Shown here in pieces: positions 14,490 to 16,917 of a DNA stretch of 16,917 nucleotides. This DNA comes from Fluviibacter sp964604465 (GTDB taxonomy: Bacteria > Pseudomonadota > Gammaproteobacteria > Burkholderiales > Rhodocyclaceae). Within the stretch, counting starts at the first letter, position 1, and each line of letters starts with the position of its first letter. The stretch lies in assembly GCA_964604465.1 (NCBI GenBank), contig CAZRYZ010000027.1, positions 1 to 16,917 of the forward strand. Direction: 5' to 3'. The position numbers and the translations under genes are program-made. A model generated the notes under the pieces. The model saw only the letters and a program-made list of their open reading frames with translations. It did no database searches and was not told the origin of the DNA.

Positions 14490-14863
14490 ATGGCGTAATC
14501 GTCATCGTCTTCCACATGAAGCTTGTGCAGAAAACGGTGAATCACCGGCGTAAAGGCAATGGCCGTGGCCACAATCAGCACCAGCCCGCAAAAGAGCGCA
14601 TAGAAGCCGGCAAATAGTTTGCCCATCACGGTCACCGGCGCCGCCAGGACGCCCATGCCCGACATGATCATAGTCGAGTTCACAAAGGCGTCCAGCCAGG
14701 GCAGCCCTTCCAGAAAATGGTAACCGCACATCCCCGAGATCAGTGTTCCCGCTACCATCAGCGCACCGAAAAACATCGACCGGAATACCCGATTCGCAAA
14801 CTCCTCGCGGGTGGCTAGGGGTTCCGACAGTTTTTCCAGGGCAACAAGGGCGGGAATACGCAT
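14486..14863 (-). CDS. Small two-helix, K+-channel-like membrane protein, function unknown
   Basis: A 125-aa inner-membrane protein. After a short basic/acidic N-terminus come a hydrophobic helix (about 29-50), a short re-entrant-like segment LPWLDAFVNSTMIMSGMG (about 54-71), a second helix (about 82-108), and a charged C-terminus HRFLHKLHVEDDDD. The order outer helix, pore helix, filter, inner helix, with GKLFAGFYALFCG at the start of the second helix, looks like the two-transmembrane potassium-channel fold. The TVGYG selectivity filter is replaced by MSGMG, so K+ conduction is doubtful. Similar proteins occur widely and are usually called hypothetical. The ATG at 14863 is preferred over an in-frame TTG at 14869 that directly follows a stop; neither has a clear Shine-Dalgarno. 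The stop overlaps the tadA ATG as ATGA. The fold assignment is by eye. Confidence 0.75.
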   Translation of the reverse strand: MRIPALVALEKLSEPLATREEFANRVFRSMFFGALMVAGTLISGMCGYHFLEGLPWLDAFVNSTMIMSGMGVLAAPVTVMGKLFAGFYALFCGLVLIVATAIAFTPVIHRFLHKLHVEDDDDYAI

Positions 14864-14894
14864 GTTCAATCAGAGATGAAGGTCGAGTGGTCCC

Positions 14895-14900
14895 TATAAT
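14895..14900 (+). promoter_or_regulatory. Consensus -10 box upstream of the TSUP exporter
   Basis: A perfect TATAAT lies 44 nt before the exporter ATG in the 81-bp divergent region. No recognisable -35 box sits 16-18 bp upstream, so the promoter may be weak or need an activator. On the opposite strand the same A/T-rich patch offers TATTAT for the tadA operon. Confidence 0.45.
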
Positions 14901-14944
14901 AACGGCTAACGCCCCATTTCTACATTTCAGCCTGTATTGCAGAC

Positions 14945-15706
14945 ATGCCCCTCGACTGGACCGGACAACTCGCCCTTTTTGTGACTGCCGTTGTCGCCAA
15001 CTTCTTCTCTGCCGTCTCCGGCGGCGGTCTTGGCCTGATTCAGTTCCCCATCCTGATCTTTCTGGGGCTGAGCTTTGCCGTAGCACTGGCCACCCATAAG
15101 GTCGCCAGTGTCTTTCTCGGCATCGGCGCCATGATGCGGCACCTCAAAGACAGCCACCTCGAGCGGCGCAATTGTGCGCTGATCCTGGCCGCCGGCGTTC
15201 CCGGAGTCATCCTGGGCGCGTCGATAGTTCTCTTCATCCCCGAAAAGCCCGCACTACTCACCCTGGGCTTTCTAACCACCGGGCTAGGCGTGTACTCCAT
15301 CTTTAAACCCAGCCTGGGCATGGCGTACGAACCTCGCAACTGGCAAGGTCGTGGCCTCGCCATAGGCATGGGTGGGCTCTTCATTGTGGGCTTTCTCAAC
15401 GGTTCGATTACTTCAGGTAGCGGGCTCTTCCTCACCATCTGGCTGATCCGCCACTTCGGCATGGATTACAAACGCGCCGTTGCCTATACTTTGGTGCTGT
15501 GCGGCCTTGTCTGGAACGGTACCGGTGCGGTTGTGCTGGGACTAGCAGGTGATGTCGCCTGGAACTGGCTCCCGGCGCTGATTGTCGGCTCACTGATCGG
15601 AGGTTATGTAGGCACCCACCTGGCCATCAAACAGGGGAACAAGCTCATGAAGCGGGCTTTTGAAATCACCACGATCCTTATCGGCCTGAAGCTAATATTC
15701 CTCTGA
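14945..15706 (+). CDS. TSUP (TauE/SafE) family membrane transporter
   Basis: Predicted inner-membrane permease of the TauE/SafE/YfcA group, whose members export sulfite, sulfoacetate or other small organosulfur anions. The 253-aa protein is hydrophobic with about eight helices in two homologous halves. The first half carries SGGGLGLIQFPILIFLGL (about 25-42) and ATHK (49-52); the second has SGSGLFLTIWLIRHFGMDYKRAVAYTL, the related repeat. Length and duplication are typical. The ATG at 14945 has no strong Shine-Dalgarno. The stop is 4 nt before the next lipoprotein gene, which indicates a two-gene operon. No sulfur metabolism gene is nearby, so the substrate is unknown. Confidence 0.93.
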   Translation: MPLDWTGQLALFVTAVVANFFSAVSGGGLGLIQFPILIFLGLSFAVALATHKVASVFLGIGAMMRHLKDSHLERRNCALILAAGVPGVILGASIVLFIPEKPALLTLGFLTTGLGVYSIFKPSLGMAYEPRNWQGRGLAIGMGGLFIVGFLNGSITSGSGLFLTIWLIRHFGMDYKRAVAYTLVLCGLVWNGTGAVVLGLAGDVAWNWLPALIVGSLIGGYVGTHLAIKQGNKLMKRAFEITTILIGLKLIFL

Positions 15707-15710
15707 CACC

Positions 15711-16262
15711 ATGCGACCCAACCGATTCCTCATTGCCCTGATAACCGGATTCGCCCTCACCGGCTGTGCCTCGTACAGTGGGGCTGGCCTCAAGCCGGGC
15801 GTTGCCACCGTCGCGGATGTCGAGGCCACCATGGGCCAACCCGGGCTGGCCTGGAAGAACGCGCAGGGTCAGGTCGTCCAGCTAGCCTACCCCCGCGGAC
15901 CGGCTGGCTGGGTCAGCTTCATGGTCTATTTTGATGACCAGGGCAAAATGACCCGCAAGGAACAGGTGCTCGATCTGCAGCACTTCACCGAGATCAAGGT
16001 CGGCCAGACCCAGGAAGAGGTTCTACGCATCCTCGGCCCCTACCGGGACACCTACCGGTTCCCGCAGAAAAATATCCTCGACTGGAACTGGGGCTGGTGT
16101 GATCAGAGCCTGCTGCGGATGGCCTTCACCGTCAGCTTTGATCAGGATACCCTACTCGTAAAAACCACCGAAATCTGGCCCGACCCCTTTTACCAGCGCG
16201 GCGGCATGTACACCACCTACTGTGAACCCTGGACCGGCGACGGGTCTTTTGAAAACCCCTGA
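15711..16262 (+). CDS. BamE/SmpA-like lipoprotein
   Basis: A 183-aa lipoprotein: signal MRPNRFLIALITGFALTGC with lipobox LTGC and acylated Cys at 19. After it are two similar halves (about 27-95 and 96-165), each starting with a G-x(n)-DV/EEV-x-x-hydrophobic-G-x-P pattern (VADVEATMGQPG and QEEVLRILGPY), as in the beta-beta-alpha SmpA/OmlA/BamE fold. The resemblance is by pattern only. It is much longer than BamE (113 aa in E. coli) and is not the canonical Bam subunit. The residue after Cys is Ala, consistent with outer-membrane sorting. The gene starts 4 nt after the exporter stop, so the two are cotranscribed. It converges on the amidase gene with a 10-bp gap. A role in the outer membrane is inferred. 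Confidence 0.82.
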   Translation: MRPNRFLIALITGFALTGCASYSGAGLKPGVATVADVEATMGQPGLAWKNAQGQVVQLAYPRGPAGWVSFMVYFDDQGKMTRKEQVLDLQHFTEIKVGQTQEEVLRILGPYRDTYRFPQKNILDWNWGWCDQSLLRMAFTVSFDQDTLLVKTTEIWPDPFYQRGGMYTTYCEPWTGDGSFENP

Positions 16263-16272
16263 TGCCAGCCCA

Positions 16273-16917
16273 TCAGCGCAGCAAGGTCACATCAGGTACC
16301 CCACCCGGCCTGACCTGATTGCGCTGTTCTATCAGACAACGGGCCATAGCCCGTTCCAGCGCCTCATCCTGAATGGTCGTCCCATCACCCTTCGCTAGGT
16401 AATGCTCCCGAAAGGCAGCGCGTGACGAATCCGGCAACCGTGGGTCATACCCTAGCTGAACCAGCAAAGCGCTGACATCAATCGTCACATCCGGGTCAGG
16501 TACCGGCTGGTCGCACCAGAGCCCGAATCCCGCCTGAGCCAATCGTCGCCAAGGAAAGTAAGGACCCGGGTCCACCTTACGACCGGGCGCCACATCGGCA
16601 TGGCCAACAATATTGGCCGCTCTGATCTTATGGCGCGTCTGAATATCAGATAACAGACTGAGTAGCGTAACAATCTGAGCATCGACAAAGGGCTCGCTAC
16701 CCGTATTATCGATCTCGATACCTATCGAAGCCGAATTCACATCAGTGACACCAGCCCAATAAGCCTGACCAGCATGCCAGGCCCGACGGTTCTCCGGCAC
16801 CAGTTGATACAACCCACCCTGCCGGTCGATCAGGTAGTGCGCACTGACCTTTCGCACCGGCGACGTCAGTGTTTCAAGTGATTGACGTGCTTCGTCATTG
16901 GTCGTGTAATGAATCAC
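16273..16917 (-). CDS. N-acetylmuramoyl-L-alanine amidase (AmpD/AmiD type), 5' end cut by the window
   Basis: Zinc amidase that cuts the bond between MurNAc and L-Ala in peptidoglycan or its anhydro-fragments. The visible 214 residues have Amidase_2 hallmarks: HYT with zinc ligand H3, SAHYLIDRQG, IGIEIDN with E68, and VGHADVAPGRKVDPGPYFPW with zinc ligands H106 and D116 and the active-site lysine K114. A C-terminal tail (about 145-214) resembles the small helical cell-wall-binding domain of E. coli AmiD (ALLVQLGYDP). The first in-window codon is GTG, read here inside the conserved core (V-I-H-Y-T), so the gene continues beyond 16917 and the N-terminus, including any lipoprotein or signal sequence, is missing. 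AmiD is therefore likelier than cytoplasmic AmpD, but the missing part decides. Confidence 0.92.
   Translation of the reverse strand: MIHYTTNDEARQSLETLTSPVRKVSAHYLIDRQGGLYQLVPENRRAWHAGQAYWAGVTDVNSASIGIEIDNTGSEPFVDAQIVTLLSLLSDIQTRHKIRAANIVGHADVAPGRKVDPGPYFPWRRLAQAGFGLWCDQPVPDPDVTIDVSALLVQLGYDPRLPDSSRAAFREHYLAKGDGTTIQDEALERAMARCLIEQRNQVRPGGVPDVTLLR

Noticed and set aside
1..16917. CRISPR arrays, tRNA genes, insertion sequences, prophage or defence islands
   Set aside because: No regularly spaced repeats, tRNA-like cloverleaf ends, transposase or integrase motifs, or terminal inverted repeats were seen. The gene content is ordinary chromosomal housekeeping.

Overview
The window reads as a chromosomal housekeeping segment of a betaproteobacterium, most likely Neisseriales or a close relative. 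The grounds are the RNase E, low-molecular-weight phosphatase, UvrB and aromatic aminotransferase neighbourhood, the UvrB N-terminus (SPFRLHQPFPPAGDQP), a signal-less YkuD protein of the betaproteobacterial DTMRRYVYIHG type, and GC-rich codon use. The placement comes from memory of these families, not from a search. There are no tRNA or rRNA genes, insertion sequences, CRISPR arrays or phage genes, and nothing suggests recent horizontal transfer.

Layout. Positions 1-437 are the long 5' leader of rne, ending in a chain of stem-loops, the last of which contains the Shine-Dalgarno. rne (438-3077, +) ends at a strong terminator and converges on a low-molecular-weight protein tyrosine phosphatase gene (3193-3717, -). 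That gene is divergent from an orphan glycine-zipper lipoprotein (3891-4709, +), which converges on uvrB (4739-6853, -). uvrB is divergent from an aromatic/aspartate aminotransferase (6989-8191, +) with a structured leader. A perfect UUCG-loop terminator follows, then a 100-N assembly gap (8238-8337) that removes the 3' end of a secreted ankyrin-repeat gene.

That ankyrin gene is the last visible member of a tight minus-strand operon, mltG-tmk-holB-tatD-ankyrin (12552 down to the gap). Its junctions are 4-nt overlaps or gaps of 1-5 nt. The operon combines septal or peptidoglycan processing (MltG), dTTP synthesis (Tmk), clamp loading (HolB), a metal-dependent nuclease (TatD) and the periplasmic ankyrin protein. 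The pilZ gene often found between holB and tatD is absent.

A ygfZ gene (12561-13496, +) starts 8 bp from mltG on the other strand. It converges on a second minus-strand operon of a small channel-like membrane protein, tadA and a YkuD L,D-transpeptidase-like protein (14863-13517). Divergent from that are a TSUP-family exporter and a BamE-like lipoprotein (14945-16262, +), followed by an N-acetylmuramoyl-L-alanine amidase gene (16273-16917, -) cut by the window edge. Cell-wall functions therefore recur (MltG, YkuD protein, amidase).

I see no clearly new multi-gene system. The best leads are the structured rne leader, the duplicated C-terminal motif of RNase E, the channel-like protein with a degenerate selectivity filter in front of tadA, the aminotransferase leader with a tiny overlapping upstream ORF, and the signal-less YkuD protein.
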